A stretch of 64,000 nucleotides of DNA from Desertibaculum subflavum (GTDB taxonomy: Bacteria; Pseudomonadota; Alphaproteobacteria; Ferrovibrionales; Ferrovibrionaceae): positions 53,179 to 117,178 of the forward strand of contig QOZS01000013.1 in the NCBI GenBank assembly GCA_003576705.1, in the 5' to 3' direction. The position numbers were made by a program, and so were the translations under genes. Below are positions 17,028 to 27,473 of this stretch, in pieces (the first letter of the stretch is position 1; every line of letters begins with the position of its first letter). The notes under the pieces are model-generated. The model had not been told where the DNA came from. It saw nothing but the letters and a program-made list of their open reading frames with translations, and did no database searches.

Positions 17028-18101
17028 TCAGGTGAAGACGGAGAGCACCCCGGTATAGGTGTAGAGACGGGCCGAGGAGATCTCGCCGCCGGCGAAGAAG
17101 CCGACCACCGGCGCATCGCCCAGCGCCGCCTTGACGCGGCCGAGCTCGTGGCCGCCCTCGCCGAACAGATGCGGGCCACGGGCAACACAGCTGACATAGA
17201 CGGCGCCCTTAGGCTTCCGGCCGTCGAGCCGCTTCTCGACATCGTCCAGCATGCGGTCGAGATCCAAGATCGCCGAATGCGCGTCGCGGGCGCAGAATTG
17301 CAGCCGCTGGCCCTGGCGCAGCAGGGCGCCGATGCCGAGCAGGCCGCGCTTCCGGTCGATCCCGGTGAAATCGCGCACCAGGTAATCCGGCCGGTCGGCA
17401 TCGGCGATCGGCAGCGCGGCGGCGAGCGGGCGAGTCAGGATTTCCGGATCGGTCGCATGCGCGGCGCGCAGGTCGCTCTCCAGCACCGCGAGCGCCGGCT
17501 GGCCGTCGATCTCGATCGCGATGTTGCGGTCGCAGGCGGTCACTTCGTGCACGGGTCCGAACAGGTTGCAGCCCTGGGTCAGGCCGGTCGCCACCGCGAC
17601 GGACTGGTTGAACAGCACGCCCGAGACCGGCTTGCCCGCCAGCCCGTCGGCGAAACGGATGCCGCCTTCAGCCGCCGCCGTCAGCCCGCCGACCAGGAAG
17701 GCGCCGGTCGCGTCCTCGAGCCGGGTCAGCTCCTCTGGCAGGCCCGGATCGGCGGGATCGGCATGCACGATGCCGAACCAGTCGGTGCCGGCGCGCGGCG
17801 CGCCGTCAAACACCTGGAAGGCGCCGGTCGGCAGGTCGGCCGCCATCGCCGCGATGGCGGGGCGGGCGAACAGCTCCTCGGCGCCGGCGGCGATGCCGGG
17901 CGCGACACAGCCGACCCAGTGCTCGATGCCCGTCTCGGCAGCCAGCCGGTCGCGGATCGCCACGGCGTTGGCCGTGTGCGTGTCCGTGAGGTAGAGGAAC
18001 CCGAGCGTCGCCGGCCGCCGGACCAGGCCCGCAGCCACCTCGGCGACCGCCAGCGCCCAGTCCCGTTCGGTGGAGCAGCCGAAGGCGAAATCGTCGCTCA
18101 T
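17028..18101 (-). CDS. FIST-domain sensory protein
   Basis: A 357-residue protein with a FIST N domain (about residues 25-210) followed by a FIST C domain (about 215-340). FIST modules are thought to sense small ligands, possibly amino acids, and feed signal-transduction proteins. Recognisable points are GAFLVGGLTAAAEGGI, the NQSVAVATGLTQGCNLFGP junction, and the closing VVGFFAGGEISS motif. There is no signal peptide or membrane helix, so it is cytoplasmic. A GGAGG site precedes the ATG. No kinase or cyclase gene is adjacent to suggest its partner. Confidence 0.87.
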   Translation of the reverse strand: MSDDFAFGCSTERDWALAVAEVAAGLVRRPATLGFLYLTDTHTANAVAIRDRLAAETGIEHWVGCVAPGIAAGAEELFARPAIAAMAADLPTGAFQVFDGAPRAGTDWFGIVHADPADPGLPEELTRLEDATGAFLVGGLTAAAEGGIRFADGLAGKPVSGVLFNQSVAVATGLTQGCNLFGPVHEVTACDRNIAIEIDGQPALAVLESDLRAAHATDPEILTRPLAAALPIADADRPDYLVRDFTGIDRKRGLLGIGALLRQGQRLQFCARDAHSAILDLDRMLDDVEKRLDGRKPKGAVYVSCVARGPHLFGEGGHELGRVKAALGDAPVVGFFAGGEISSARLYTYTGVLSVFT

Positions 18102-18147
18102 CGTCGTCCTCCGTCGATGGTGGCTTCGTCTGCGACCCGCGAGACGG

Positions 18148-18474
18148 TCAGAAGATCCCGCCGCTCCGCGTATAGCCCTTGGCCGACATGCATTCGTCGA
18201 TCAGCCGACGCTCGCGGTTGCGGTACTCGGTCTCGAATTGCTGCCGCCGCAGGGTCGGCGAGAAGCGGTCATCCGGTCCGAGATCCTTCGACTGCTCGAA
18301 CACGTCCTCGCGCCAGCGGATGTCGCGCCGGCTCTCATATTGCGCGAGCGCCCGGCATTCGCGCTCGTCGGTACGCGTCTGCTCGGGTGTGGCGCTCGCC
18401 CGTTGCCAGGCACCCCGGTCGGCACAGGCGGCCAGTCCTGCCACCGCGCACGCAAGCCATAGAATCTTTCGCAT
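18148..18474 (-). CDS. Small lipoprotein of unknown function
   Basis: A 108-residue protein with a lipoprotein signal peptide (MRKILWLACAVAGLAAC, lipobox LAAC with Cys17). The mature part is highly charged, rich in Arg and Glu, with one Cys in the middle (ERECRAL) and one near the end (DECMSAKGY), the latter resembling small periplasmic proteins that end in a CMxxKGY pattern. The family is not named. It lies 46 bp upstream of the FIST gene on the same strand and diverges from the ferredoxin reductase gene. Location is probably a lipid-anchored periplasmic protein. Confidence 0.7.
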   Translation of the reverse strand: MRKILWLACAVAGLAACADRGAWQRASATPEQTRTDERECRALAQYESRRDIRWREDVFEQSKDLGPDDRFSPTLRRQQFETEYRNRERRLIDECMSAKGYTRSGGIF

Positions 18475-18562
18475 GTTGGATCAGAGACTAGTGCCCCGGG
18501 GGAAGCACGGCAAACGCGGTCGCGGGATGGACGCAAGCGGCCGCAACCGCTAGGCAGGGCGC

Positions 18563-19825
18563 ATGCCGAGCGAGATCGCCCCTCGAATCGCCATCGTCGG
18601 CGCCGGGCCGGCCGGCCTCTATTGCGCCGACGGGCTCTCGCGCAACCTGCCGGAGGCGCGGATCGATGTATTCGACCGGCTGTTCGCACCGTTTGGCCTG
18701 GTGCGCTATGGCGTCGCGCCGGACCACCAGGGCACCAAAGCCGTGACGCGCCTGCTCGACCGCCTGATCGCCAAGGGCAATCCGCGCTTCCTCGGCCAGG
18801 TGACGCTCGGGCGCGACGTCGCGCTGGACGAGCTGCGCCGGCACTATCATGCGGTCGTGCTGGCGACCGGATGTGCCGTCGACCGGCGGCTCGGCGTGCC
18901 CGGCGAGGACTTGCCCGGCGTGATCGGCTCCGGCGCCTTCAGCCGCTGGTACAACAGCCATCCCGATGGCGGCACCTGTCCGGCCGAGCTCGGCGCCGTG
19001 CGTCGGGCCGCCGTGATCGGCAACGGCAACGTCGCCATCGACGTGGCGCGCCTGCTGGCCAAGTCGTCGGCGGAAATGGCCGCCAGCGACCTGACCGAGG
19101 GACCGCGCGCCGCCTTTGCCGCCTGTCCGGTCGAAGAGATCGTCGTTGTCGGACGGCGCGGCCCCGTCGAGGCGAATTTCACCACCGCGGAACTGGCGGA
19201 GCTCGGCCGCCTCGCGCGGGCCATGCCGGTCGTCGAGGCGGACGACCTGCCGACGGAAATCGGCGAGGCCGGCGGCGACCGCCGGACGAAGGAAGCCAAT
19301 CTCGCGACCTTGCGCGGCTTCGTGGACGTTCCGGTCAAACCGGTGCGCATCCGCTTTCTGTTCCATCGCGCGCCGATCGCATTCGAGGGCTCGAGCCACC
19401 TGTCGGCGATCCGCCTGCGTCGCGCCGATGGCGGCGAGGAGAGCTTGCCGGTCGATCTCGCCGTCACCTGCATCGGTTATCGCGGCGAAGCGATCGACGG
19501 CGCGCCGTTCGATGCCGAACGCGGCATCGTTCCGAATGTCGAGGGGCGCGTGGCGCCGGGCCTTTACGTCGCAGGGTGGGCGGCGCGTGGCCCCTCAGGC
19601 GTCATCCCCACCAACCGCACCGACGGCATGTCGCTGGCCGGGCGGATCGCAGCGGATATCGCCGCCCTGCCGGCACCGGCGGATGACGGCGATCTCTTCG
19701 ACCGGCTGCGCGAGCGCGGTGTCGCCGTCGTCACCTACGACGACTGGCATCGCCACGATCTGGCCGAGATCGCCACGGCACCGCAGGGTGCGCCGCGGCG
19801 CAAATCGCCCGTCCTGCTGCGCTGA
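18563..19825 (+). CDS. Ferredoxin/adrenodoxin-NADP+ reductase (FprA-like)
   Basis: A 420-residue FAD/NADPH enzyme of the adrenodoxin-reductase type, which transfers electrons between NADPH and a [2Fe-2S] ferredoxin. The FAD Rossmann motif is IAIVGAGPAGLYCADGL at the N-terminus, followed by LVRYGVAPDHQGTK, and the NADPH motif is AVIGNGNVAIDVARLL. The C-terminal GRIAADI region closes the FAD site. It sits alone and divergent to the lipoprotein gene. A likely redox partner is the ISC-type ferredoxin at 22443-22778, though that link is inferred only from function and proximity. It converges tail to tail with the channel gene, with no gap. Confidence 0.88.
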   Translation: MPSEIAPRIAIVGAGPAGLYCADGLSRNLPEARIDVFDRLFAPFGLVRYGVAPDHQGTKAVTRLLDRLIAKGNPRFLGQVTLGRDVALDELRRHYHAVVLATGCAVDRRLGVPGEDLPGVIGSGAFSRWYNSHPDGGTCPAELGAVRRAAVIGNGNVAIDVARLLAKSSAEMAASDLTEGPRAAFAACPVEEIVVVGRRGPVEANFTTAELAELGRLARAMPVVEADDLPTEIGEAGGDRRTKEANLATLRGFVDVPVKPVRIRFLFHRAPIAFEGSSHLSAIRLRRADGGEESLPVDLAVTCIGYRGEAIDGAPFDAERGIVPNVEGRVAPGLYVAGWAARGPSGVIPTNRTDGMSLAGRIAADIAALPAPADDGDLFDRLRERGVAVVTYDDWHRHDLAEIATAPQGAPRRKSPVLLR

Positions 19826-20917
19826 TCAGGCCAGCGCCCTGCGGACGCGCTCGGCCGCGTCGTGCTGGCCTTCGTGGGTGACCACGAACAGCGCGGCCGC
19901 TTCCACTGCCTTCCTGTCCACCGGGTTCATATGCACCTTGCCGGCGGCGTCCTGGAAGGCGAGCGGCGTGCCGATGCCGCCGCCGACCAACCGCATCACC
20001 AGATCCGTCCACTCGCCGCGCCAGGGCGCAGCGAGCTCCACCCGGCGGCATTCGTCGCCCTTGACCGTGAACAGGTCCTCGATGATCGCTTCCGAGCCCG
20101 GGGCCACCAAAGCGCGGACCAGCATGCCGGGATAGGCGCGCATCGGCCGCACGATGGAGCGCGCGCCGGCGCGGCGCAGCCGGGTACGGTCGGTGTCGTC
20201 GACGCATTCCGCCACGATCGGCGCCGTGCAGCCGGCCTGCACCAGCCGGTCCACCGTGTCGAAGGTCTCGCCGTCGCAGGCGGGATCGGATTGCGCGCGG
20301 GCCAGCACGAGGACGGCATGGGCCGCCTTCGCGTTGACCGCCGACAAGGCCTCGCGGTCGCCAGCGGCGCCGCTCCAATGCACGACGCCGAGATCGCCCA
20401 GCACCCGCGGCAGGGCCTGCTCGCCATAGCAGGTGGTGAGCAGCTGGATCGACTTGGTCGCGATATCCGGCGTCTCGCGGATGGATTCCACCAGCCGCTC
20501 GAAGAACGCCGTGGCATGCCGGTCCGGGCTGCCGATGACAAGGATGTGGTCTTGCATGTTCCACCTCCAGGCGCCGCGCAGCTTGCGGTCGGCCTGTTCC
20601 GTCTTGAGCTCGATCAGATCGTTCACTGCCTTGGCCAGCACGAAGATGGCGCCGGCATAGAGCAGCACCATGGTGGCGATGCGTCCTTCGACCGTCTTGG
20701 CGAAGAAATCGCCATAGCCGACCGTCACCACCGTGGTGGCGGTGAGCCAGACCGCGTCGAACAGCGGCAGGCCTTCCAGCAGCATCATCGCCGCGACATG
20801 GGCGATAAGGATCAGCACCAGGTAGAGGGCGAGCCGCGCGAAGCGGCGGTTGCCCTGGGCGACGAAGGTGCGATAGCGCCCGCTCTGCCCGCGCAGGCGG
20901 AAGAAGAAGGCGAGCAT
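19826..20917 (-). CDS. Two-TM potassium-channel-like protein with cytoplasmic RCK/TrkA-type domain
   Basis: A 363-residue protein with two hydrophobic helices (about residues 28-48 and 81-102) around a pore loop with the selectivity filter TVGYGD (residues 65-70), the K+ channel hallmark. After the pore comes a long cytoplasmic region starting NMQDHILVIGSPDRHATAF, similar to the Rossmann RCK domain that gates MthK- and GsuK-type channels, though its nucleotide loop is not the classical GxGxxG. It would form a tetramer in the inner membrane. Its ATG overlaps the stop of pcp (TGATG at 20917), so the two are cotranscribed. Gating ligand unknown. Confidence 0.85.
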   Translation of the reverse strand: MLAFFFRLRGQSGRYRTFVAQGNRRFARLALYLVLILIAHVAAMMLLEGLPLFDAVWLTATTVVTVGYGDFFAKTVEGRIATMVLLYAGAIFVLAKAVNDLIELKTEQADRKLRGAWRWNMQDHILVIGSPDRHATAFFERLVESIRETPDIATKSIQLLTTCYGEQALPRVLGDLGVVHWSGAAGDREALSAVNAKAAHAVLVLARAQSDPACDGETFDTVDRLVQAGCTAPIVAECVDDTDRTRLRRAGARSIVRPMRAYPGMLVRALVAPGSEAIIEDLFTVKGDECRRVELAAPWRGEWTDLVMRLVGGGIGTPLAFQDAAGKVHMNPVDRKAVEAAALFVVTHEGQHDAAERVRRALA

Positions 20918-21519
20918 CAGGCGCCGGCGCCGGCCGCCGCCTGCAGCGCGGCACGCGCCGCCGCGACCAGGTCGTCGAGCCCGAGATTCGACTTCGCGGT
21001 CGGGTCGATCACCTGCGGCACATGCAGGAAGCCGATGCGCGTCGCATGGCCCTTGGCCGCCGCGTGATGCAGCGCCGCGTAGAGCACGTGGTTGCAGACA
21101 TAGGTGCCGGCATGGTTCGACACCTCGACCGGCAGACCGAGTCGCCCGATCGCCGCCCGCATGGCGAGCACCGGCAAGGTCGCTGCGAGCGCAAGCGGCC
21201 CGCTCGTCACGATCGGCCGCGCCTCGGTGGCGAAGCCGGCATTGTCGGGCAGCGCGGTGTCGTCGAGATTGAGGCCGATGCGCTCGACGGAGATCACGCT
21301 GCGGTTGGACGCCACGCCGATCGAGAGCAGGAGGTCGGGGCGATGCGCGTCCAGCAGGCGGCGGATCTCGGCACCCGCCGCGGCGAAGACGGTCGGCAGT
21401 TCGGCGGTGACAAGGTCGAATCCGGCGACGCCTTCGGCGCCGAGCCTGCGCACGATCAGGCGCGACGGATTCTCGGCATGCTCACCGAACGGCTCGAAGC
21501 CGGTGACCACGACCTTCAT
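20917..21519 (-). CDS. pcp: Pyroglutamyl-peptidase I
   Basis: A 200-residue cytosolic cysteine peptidase of family C15 that removes N-terminal pyroglutamate from peptides. The catalytic triad is in place: Glu79 in SVERIGLN, Cys142 in NHAGTYVCNHVLY and His166 in GFLHVP, which correspond to E81, C144 and H168 of the Bacillus enzyme. The N-terminus MKVVVTGFEPFG is diagnostic. The length is slightly shorter than usual (about 210-215), and the C-terminus is Ala-rich. It overlaps the channel gene by one base and lies 30 bp behind tenA. Confidence 0.9.
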   Translation of the reverse strand: MKVVVTGFEPFGEHAENPSRLIVRRLGAEGVAGFDLVTAELPTVFAAAGAEIRRLLDAHRPDLLLSIGVASNRSVISVERIGLNLDDTALPDNAGFATEARPIVTSGPLALAATLPVLAMRAAIGRLGLPVEVSNHAGTYVCNHVLYAALHHAAAKGHATRIGFLHVPQVIDPTAKSNLGLDDLVAAARAALQAAAGAGA

Positions 21520-21549
21520 GACGGACAGCCCCCCACTGGCTCTGGCCCT

Positions 21550-22221
21550 CTACAGACTCTGGTCGATCCCCATCTGCCAGAAACCCGCTTCCAGCCTACA
21601 GGCTTGCGCGAAGGTCTCCACCAGTTTCGGCCAGCGCGCCTCGGTCAGGCGGCGCGCGCCGAGACGCGCGATCTGCCCCTTCGCACCCTCGGCGACCTGC
21701 TGATACTCGGCCCCGGCATACATGGCGATCCAGGGCTCGTAGGGGTTGCCGGCCCGGCGTGTCCGTGGATCGGCGGCCAGCGCCTTGGCGATCTCACCAT
21801 AGCCGATCACGCAGGGCGCCAGCGCCACCTGCAGGTCCAGCACGTCGCCCGCCATGCCGCGCTCCAGCACGAAGCGCGTATAGGCCATGGTGGCGCGCGC
21901 CTCGGGCTCCGCCGCCATCTGCGCCTCGCTCAAGCCCCAGCCGGCACAGAACTCGACATGCAGCTTCATCTCGACATTCAGGATGCCGTGCAATGCCGCC
22001 GCGGCGCCGCGCATGTCGTCGAGATCGTCGCCCTTGTAGACGGCCAGCGCATAGGCGCGGGCGAAATGGATCAGGAACAGATAGTCCTGCTTCAGGTAAT
22101 GGCGGAAGCAGGCCTCCAGCAGCGTGCCGGCGGCCAGCTCGCGGACAAAGCGGTGTTCGGTATAGGCCCGCCAGTCGTACGCCGCGGCGTCGCGCAGGCG
22201 ATCGAACAGCGGCGGGCTCAC
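21550..22221 (-). CDS. tenA: TenA-family aminopyrimidine aminohydrolase (thiaminase II-like)
   Basis: A 223-residue all-helical TenA/THI-4 protein. TenA hydrolyses 4-amino-5-aminomethyl-2-methylpyrimidine to the hydroxymethyl form, salvaging the pyrimidine of degraded thiamin. The catalytic Cys137 is in APCVIGYGEIA. The FRHYLKQDYLFLIHFARAYA segment (residues 39-58) carries the Asp/Tyr pair of the pocket. It is on the same strand as the isc genes, only 4 bp behind iscX, so it may be read from the isc transcript although thiamin salvage is a different pathway. No thiamin riboswitch is evident. Confidence 0.88.
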   Translation of the reverse strand: MSPPLFDRLRDAAAYDWRAYTEHRFVRELAAGTLLEACFRHYLKQDYLFLIHFARAYALAVYKGDDLDDMRGAAAALHGILNVEMKLHVEFCAGWGLSEAQMAAEPEARATMAYTRFVLERGMAGDVLDLQVALAPCVIGYGEIAKALAADPRTRRAGNPYEPWIAMYAGAEYQQVAEGAKGQIARLGARRLTEARWPKLVETFAQACRLEAGFWQMGIDQSL

Positions 22222-22225
22222 AGGA

Positions 22226-22420
22226 CTAATCCCGCTCGTCGAGCCAGGCGGCCTGGATGGCTTCCAGGATCTTCTCGTTGGAGCGCTTGGGATCGTCGTC
22301 GAAGCCGGGCAGCGCGCAGACCCATTTGTGCAGATCGGTGAAGCGCAGGTTCACCACGTCCGCCTCGGGATGCGCCTCCTCCAGCTCGATGGCGATGTCG
22401 CGGATATCGGTCCACTTCAT
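22226..22420 (-). CDS. iscX: IscX, small acidic Fe-S assembly protein
   Basis: A 64-residue acidic protein of the IscX/YfhJ family: MKWTDIRDIAIELEEAHPEAD at the start, then LRFTDLHKWV and GFDDDPKRSNEKILEAIQAAW. IscX binds IscS and iron and tunes the rate of cluster assembly. It is the usual last gene of isc operons, as here, 22 bp behind fdx. Length and sequence match the family fully. Confidence 0.93.
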   Translation of the reverse strand: MKWTDIRDIAIELEEAHPEADVVNLRFTDLHKWVCALPGFDDDPKRSNEKILEAIQAAWLDERD

Positions 22421-22442
22421 GGCGCCCCTCCCCGCCCGCCGC

Positions 22443-22778
22443 CTAGTCGCCGACCATCATGTTGCGGGTCGCCGCCGGCAGGGTGACAGTGAGGCCGTCC
22501 AGCTCCTCCGACATGATGATCTGGCAGCCGAGCCGCGAGGTATGGGTGAGGCCGAAGGCGAGGTCGAGCATGTCCTCCTCCTCCTCGGTCGCGTCCTTCA
22601 GCCGCTCGTAATCCTCCTGCGAGACGATGACGTGGCAGGTGGAGCAGGCGAGCGATCCTTCGCAGGCGCCTTCGAGATCGATGTTGTTGCGGTGCGCGAT
22701 CTCCAGCACCGAGAGCCCGACCGGCGCGTCCACCTCGGTGCGCTTACCGTCCGGGCTGATGAAGGTCATCTTCGGCAT
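22443..22778 (-). CDS. fdx: ISC-type [2Fe-2S] ferredoxin
   Basis: A 111-residue adrenodoxin-type ferredoxin that donates electrons for Fe-S cluster assembly on IscU. Cluster ligands are Cys39, Cys45, Cys48 ([15 protein letters not shown]) and Cys85 (RLGCQII), in the C-x5-C-x2-C-x36-C spacing of ISC ferredoxins. The ATG at 22778 is chosen because the family begins PKMTFI; the frame upstream is antisense-like filler. It is 28 bp behind hscA. Its electron donor could be the FprA-like reductase at 18563-19825. Confidence 0.95.
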   Translation of the reverse strand: MPKMTFISPDGKRTEVDAPVGLSVLEIAHRNNIDLEGACEGSLACSTCHVIVSQEDYERLKDATEEEEDMLDLAFGLTHTSRLGCQIIMSEELDGLTVTLPAATRNMMVGD

Positions 22779-22806
22779 AATTCGCTGTCGTTCCTCTCGG
22801 TCGAAA

Positions 22807-24696
<1,890 letters not shown>

Positions 24697-24698
24697 AC

Positions 24699-25334
24699 TC
24701 ACCGGTCGAACCTCCGACGGCGCTCGCGCGCCTCGTCGATCAGCTTGGCCGCGTAGCGCAGACGGAGCGCCAGCTTCTGGGCCGCGGCGAAGTCGCCGGC
24801 GGCGAAGGCGTGGCCGAGCTTCCGCTCCAGCGCCGCCGAATTCGCACGCGTCTCGGCCAACAGCGCGTCGACGGCGGCGGCGGCGGCGGCTTCCGACAGT
24901 CGCTCGCGCAGCTCCATCGCCTCCATCAAAAGCTCGGGATCGCTCACCGTCTCGGCGCCGTCGGCCCGCACCGGGCGGCCGGCCAGCGACAGCAGGTGCT
25001 CGGCCCGGCCGAGCGGGTCCTTCAGCACCTTGTAGGCCTCGTTCAGCGCGGTCGCGTGGCGCAGCGACAGCGCCTTCTCCTTGGCGCTCCGGGCCGCGAA
25101 TCGGTCGGGATGGAACTGGCGCTGCAGGGCGAAGTAGCGCCGCTCCACATCGGTTGCATCGATGTCGAAGCGGGGCTCGAGGTCCAGCCGCGCGAAGTGG
25201 TCGCCGGCGACCGGTTCCTGCACCAGGCCGCAAGTCGGGCAGAAGCGCTCGCGCGCCGGCACCGGCCCACGGCAGGACCAGCAGGCCCTGACCGCCTGCG
25301 CCTCTCCTCTCGCTGTCGCTTCCGCCGTGGTCAC
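24699..25334 (-). CDS. hscB: J-domain co-chaperone HscB with N-terminal Cys4 zinc-finger-like segment
   Basis: HscB recruits IscU to HscA and stimulates its ATPase. The J domain contains the HPD motif ([10 protein letters not shown]), followed by [18 protein letters not shown] and a C-terminal three-helix part that binds IscU. Before the J domain is a CWSC...CPTC tetracysteine module, as in human HSCB but absent from E. coli HscB. I start it at GTG 25334 (211 residues), with GGAG 8 bp upstream; an ATG at 25397 would add 21 low-complexity residues and is also possible. Confidence 0.9.
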   Translation of the reverse strand: MTTAEATARGEAQAVRACWSCRGPVPARERFCPTCGLVQEPVAGDHFARLDLEPRFDIDATDVERRYFALQRQFHPDRFAARSAKEKALSLRHATALNEAYKVLKDPLGRAEHLLSLAGRPVRADGAETVSDPELLMEAMELRERLSEAAAAAAVDALLAETRANSAALERKLGHAFAAGDFAAAQKLALRLRYAAKLIDEARERRRRFDR

Positions 25335-25414
25335 TTCACCGGCTCCTAATGCAGGCGGGGGACCGTGCCGGCCACGGCCCCCCGCGATTTGGTCCATTCG
25401 CCCAGCCCTAAGGG

Positions 25415-25753
25415 CTAGACGTGGAAGGATTCCCCGCAGCCGCAGCGACCCTTCTCGTTCGGGTTCGAGAACACGAAGCCCCGCTTCAGCTTGTCCTCAG
25501 TCCAGTCCATGGTGGTGCCGAGCACGAACATCAGCGCCTTGGGATCGATCAGGATGGTGACGCCGCCCGCCTCCACCACCTCGTCCCACTTGCCCTTCTC
25601 GTCCGCGTATTCGAGCGTGTAGGAGAGCCCGGAGCAGCCCTTGGTGCGCACGCCGATGCGCACGCCCGCCGAAGGCTTGCCGCGCTTGGCGAGCAGCGCC
25701 TTGACGTGCTCCGCCGCCGCCTCGGTGACCGTGATCGGTGCCGGTAACGCCAT
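25415..25753 (-). CDS. iscA: A-type Fe-S carrier IscA
   Basis: A 112-residue A-type carrier that holds a [2Fe-2S] or [4Fe-4S] cluster between the IscU scaffold and target enzymes. Cluster ligands are Cys40 (TKGCSG) and Cys104 and Cys106 (GRCGCGES), the invariant C-x(about 63)-C-x-C arrangement. It sits 9 bp behind iscU, in the standard isc order. The N-terminus PAPITVTEAAAEHV is typical. Confidence 0.95.
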   Translation of the reverse strand: MALPAPITVTEAAAEHVKALLAKRGKPSAGVRIGVRTKGCSGLSYTLEYADEKGKWDEVVEAGGVTILIDPKALMFVLGTTMDWTEDKLKRGFVFSNPNEKGRCGCGESFHV

Positions 25754-25762
25754 GGTGGCCCC

Positions 25763-26152
25763 TCAGGCCTTGCCGTCGCGCTTGGTGCGGAAATCGGCGA
25801 TCGCCGCCTTGATGGCGTCCTCCGCCAGCACCGAGCAATGGATCTTCACCGGCGGCAGCGCCAGGTGCTGCGCGATCTCGGTGTTCTTGATCTTCTCGGC
25901 CTCGTCGATGGTCTTGCCCTTGACCCATTCGGTGACGAGGCTGGACGAGGCGATCGCCGAGCCGCAGCCGAAGGTCTTGAACTTGGCATCCTCGATGATG
26001 CCGTCGGCGCCGACCTTGATCTGCAGCTTCATCACGTCGCCGCAGGCCGGTGCGCCGACCAGGCCGGTGCCCACGCTGGTATCGCCCTTGTCGAGCGAGC
26101 CCACGTTGCGCGGGTTCTCGTAGTGATCGATCAGCTTTTCGCTATAGGCCAT
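25763..26152 (-). CDS. iscU: Fe-S cluster scaffold IscU
   Basis: A 129-residue scaffold on which [2Fe-2S] clusters are built from sulfur supplied by IscS. Cys37, Cys63 and Cys106, with Asp39 and His105, are all present. The LPPVK motif at residues 99-103 is the HscA recognition site. The length matches E. coli IscU (128 residues). It lies 44 bp behind iscS, with no terminator seen between them. Confidence 0.96.
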   Translation of the reverse strand: MAYSEKLIDHYENPRNVGSLDKGDTSVGTGLVGAPACGDVMKLQIKVGADGIIEDAKFKTFGCGSAIASSSLVTEWVKGKTIDEAEKIKNTEIAQHLALPPVKIHCSVLAEDAIKAAIADFRTKRDGKA

Positions 26153-26196
26153 GACACGCTCCCGATGCGTTTAATCTTGTGTTTCCGTTCGACCGA

Positions 26197-27453
26197 TCAA
26201 TGGCCGGACCACTCGATCGACTTGAGATCGATGCCCTCCTGGGCCATTTCCCAGAGCGGGCTCATCGAACGCAGCTTGTTCACCTTCTCGACGATGGTCT
26301 GCACCGCATAGTCGACTTCCGCCTCGGTGGTGAAGCGGCCGAGGCCGATGCGGATCGAGGTATGCGCCATCTCCTCCTCGACGCCGAGCGCCCGCAGCAC
26401 GTAAGAGGGCTCGAGCGAGGCGGAGGTGCAGGCGGAGCCGGACGACACGGCAAGGTCCTTGATCGCCATGATCATGCTCTCGCCTTCGACATAGGAGAAC
26501 GAGAGGTTGAGGTTGCCGGGGATGCGCTGCTCGCGATCGCCGTTCAGGATCACCTCGGGCACCTGGTTCATGATGCCCTGGTAGAACCGGTCGGCCAGCA
26601 TGCGCAGGCGCTCGTTCTCGGCGCCCATCTCGCGCTCGGCGATGGCGCAGGCCTCGCCGAGACCGACGCAGAGCGGCGGCGACAGCGTGCCGGAGCGGAG
26701 GCCGCGTTCCTGCCCGCCGCCGGAGAACAGCGCCTCGAGCCGCACGCGCGGCTTGGAGCGGCGCACGTAGAGCGCGCCGATGCCCTTCGGCCCGTAGATC
26801 TTGTGGCCCGAAATCGACATCAGGTCGATGTTCATCGCCTCGACGTCGAGCGGGATCTTGCCGGCGGCCTGCGCCGCGTCGGTGTGGAAGAAGGCGCCCT
26901 TCTCGCGGCAGATCCGGCCGATCTCGGCGAGCGGCTGGATCACGCCGATCTCGTTGTTGACCGCCATGATGGAGACCAGCGCGGTCTTCTCGGTCACCGC
27001 GGCGCGGAGCTCGTCGAGGTCGATCAGCCCGTTCTGCCGGACCGGCAGATAGGTGACTTCGAAGCCCTCCTGCTGCAGGTGGCGGGCGCTGTCGAGCACG
27101 CATTTATGCTCGGTATTCGCCGTGACGAGGTGGTTGCGCTTGCCCTTGTAGAACCGCATCACGCCCTTCAGCGCGATGTTGTTCGATTCGGTGGCGCCGG
27201 AGGTGAACACGATCGACTTGGCGTCGGTACCGATCAGATGCCCGACCTGGGCGCGCGCCTTCTCCACCGCTTCCTCGGCATCCCAGCCGAAGGAATGGCT
27301 GCGCGAATGCGGGTTGCCGTACTTCTCGGTGAAATACGGCATCATCGCGTCGAGCACCCGCTTATCCATCGGCGTGGTCGCCTGATAGTCGAGGTAGATC
27401 GGCAGCTGGATGTTCGGCTTCAGCTTCGCTGCGGTAACCTGGGTGTCGTTCAT
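26197..27453 (-). CDS. iscS: Cysteine desulfurase IscS
   Basis: A 418-residue PLP enzyme that takes sulfur from cysteine for Fe-S clusters, tRNA thiolation and other uses. The PLP lysine is Lys218 in [12 protein letters not shown], and the catalytic Cys342 is in [20 protein letters not shown], on the long flexible loop typical of group I enzymes. The C-terminal SPLWEM...DLKSIEW tail is the IscU-binding end. About 14 residues precede the usual N-terminus ([12 protein letters not shown]). It is the third gene after iscR and follows another desulfurase gene 20 bp upstream. Confidence 0.95.
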   Translation of the reverse strand: MNDTQVTAAKLKPNIQLPIYLDYQATTPMDKRVLDAMMPYFTEKYGNPHSRSHSFGWDAEEAVEKARAQVGHLIGTDAKSIVFTSGATESNNIALKGVMRFYKGKRNHLVTANTEHKCVLDSARHLQQEGFEVTYLPVRQNGLIDLDELRAAVTEKTALVSIMAVNNEIGVIQPLAEIGRICREKGAFFHTDAAQAAGKIPLDVEAMNIDLMSISGHKIYGPKGIGALYVRRSKPRVRLEALFSGGGQERGLRSGTLSPPLCVGLGEACAIAEREMGAENERLRMLADRFYQGIMNQVPEVILNGDREQRIPGNLNLSFSYVEGESMIMAIKDLAVSSGSACTSASLEPSYVLRALGVEEEMAHTSIRIGLGRFTTEAEVDYAVQTIVEKVNKLRSMSPLWEMAQEGIDLKSIEWSGH

Positions 27454-27473
27454 CGACCGGTGCTCCCTCGATT

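Noticed and set aside
15214..17058. 614-codon plus-strand frame over ilvD
   Set aside because: Antisense of a well-conserved enzyme with all motifs on the minus strand; no recognisable fold or start site.
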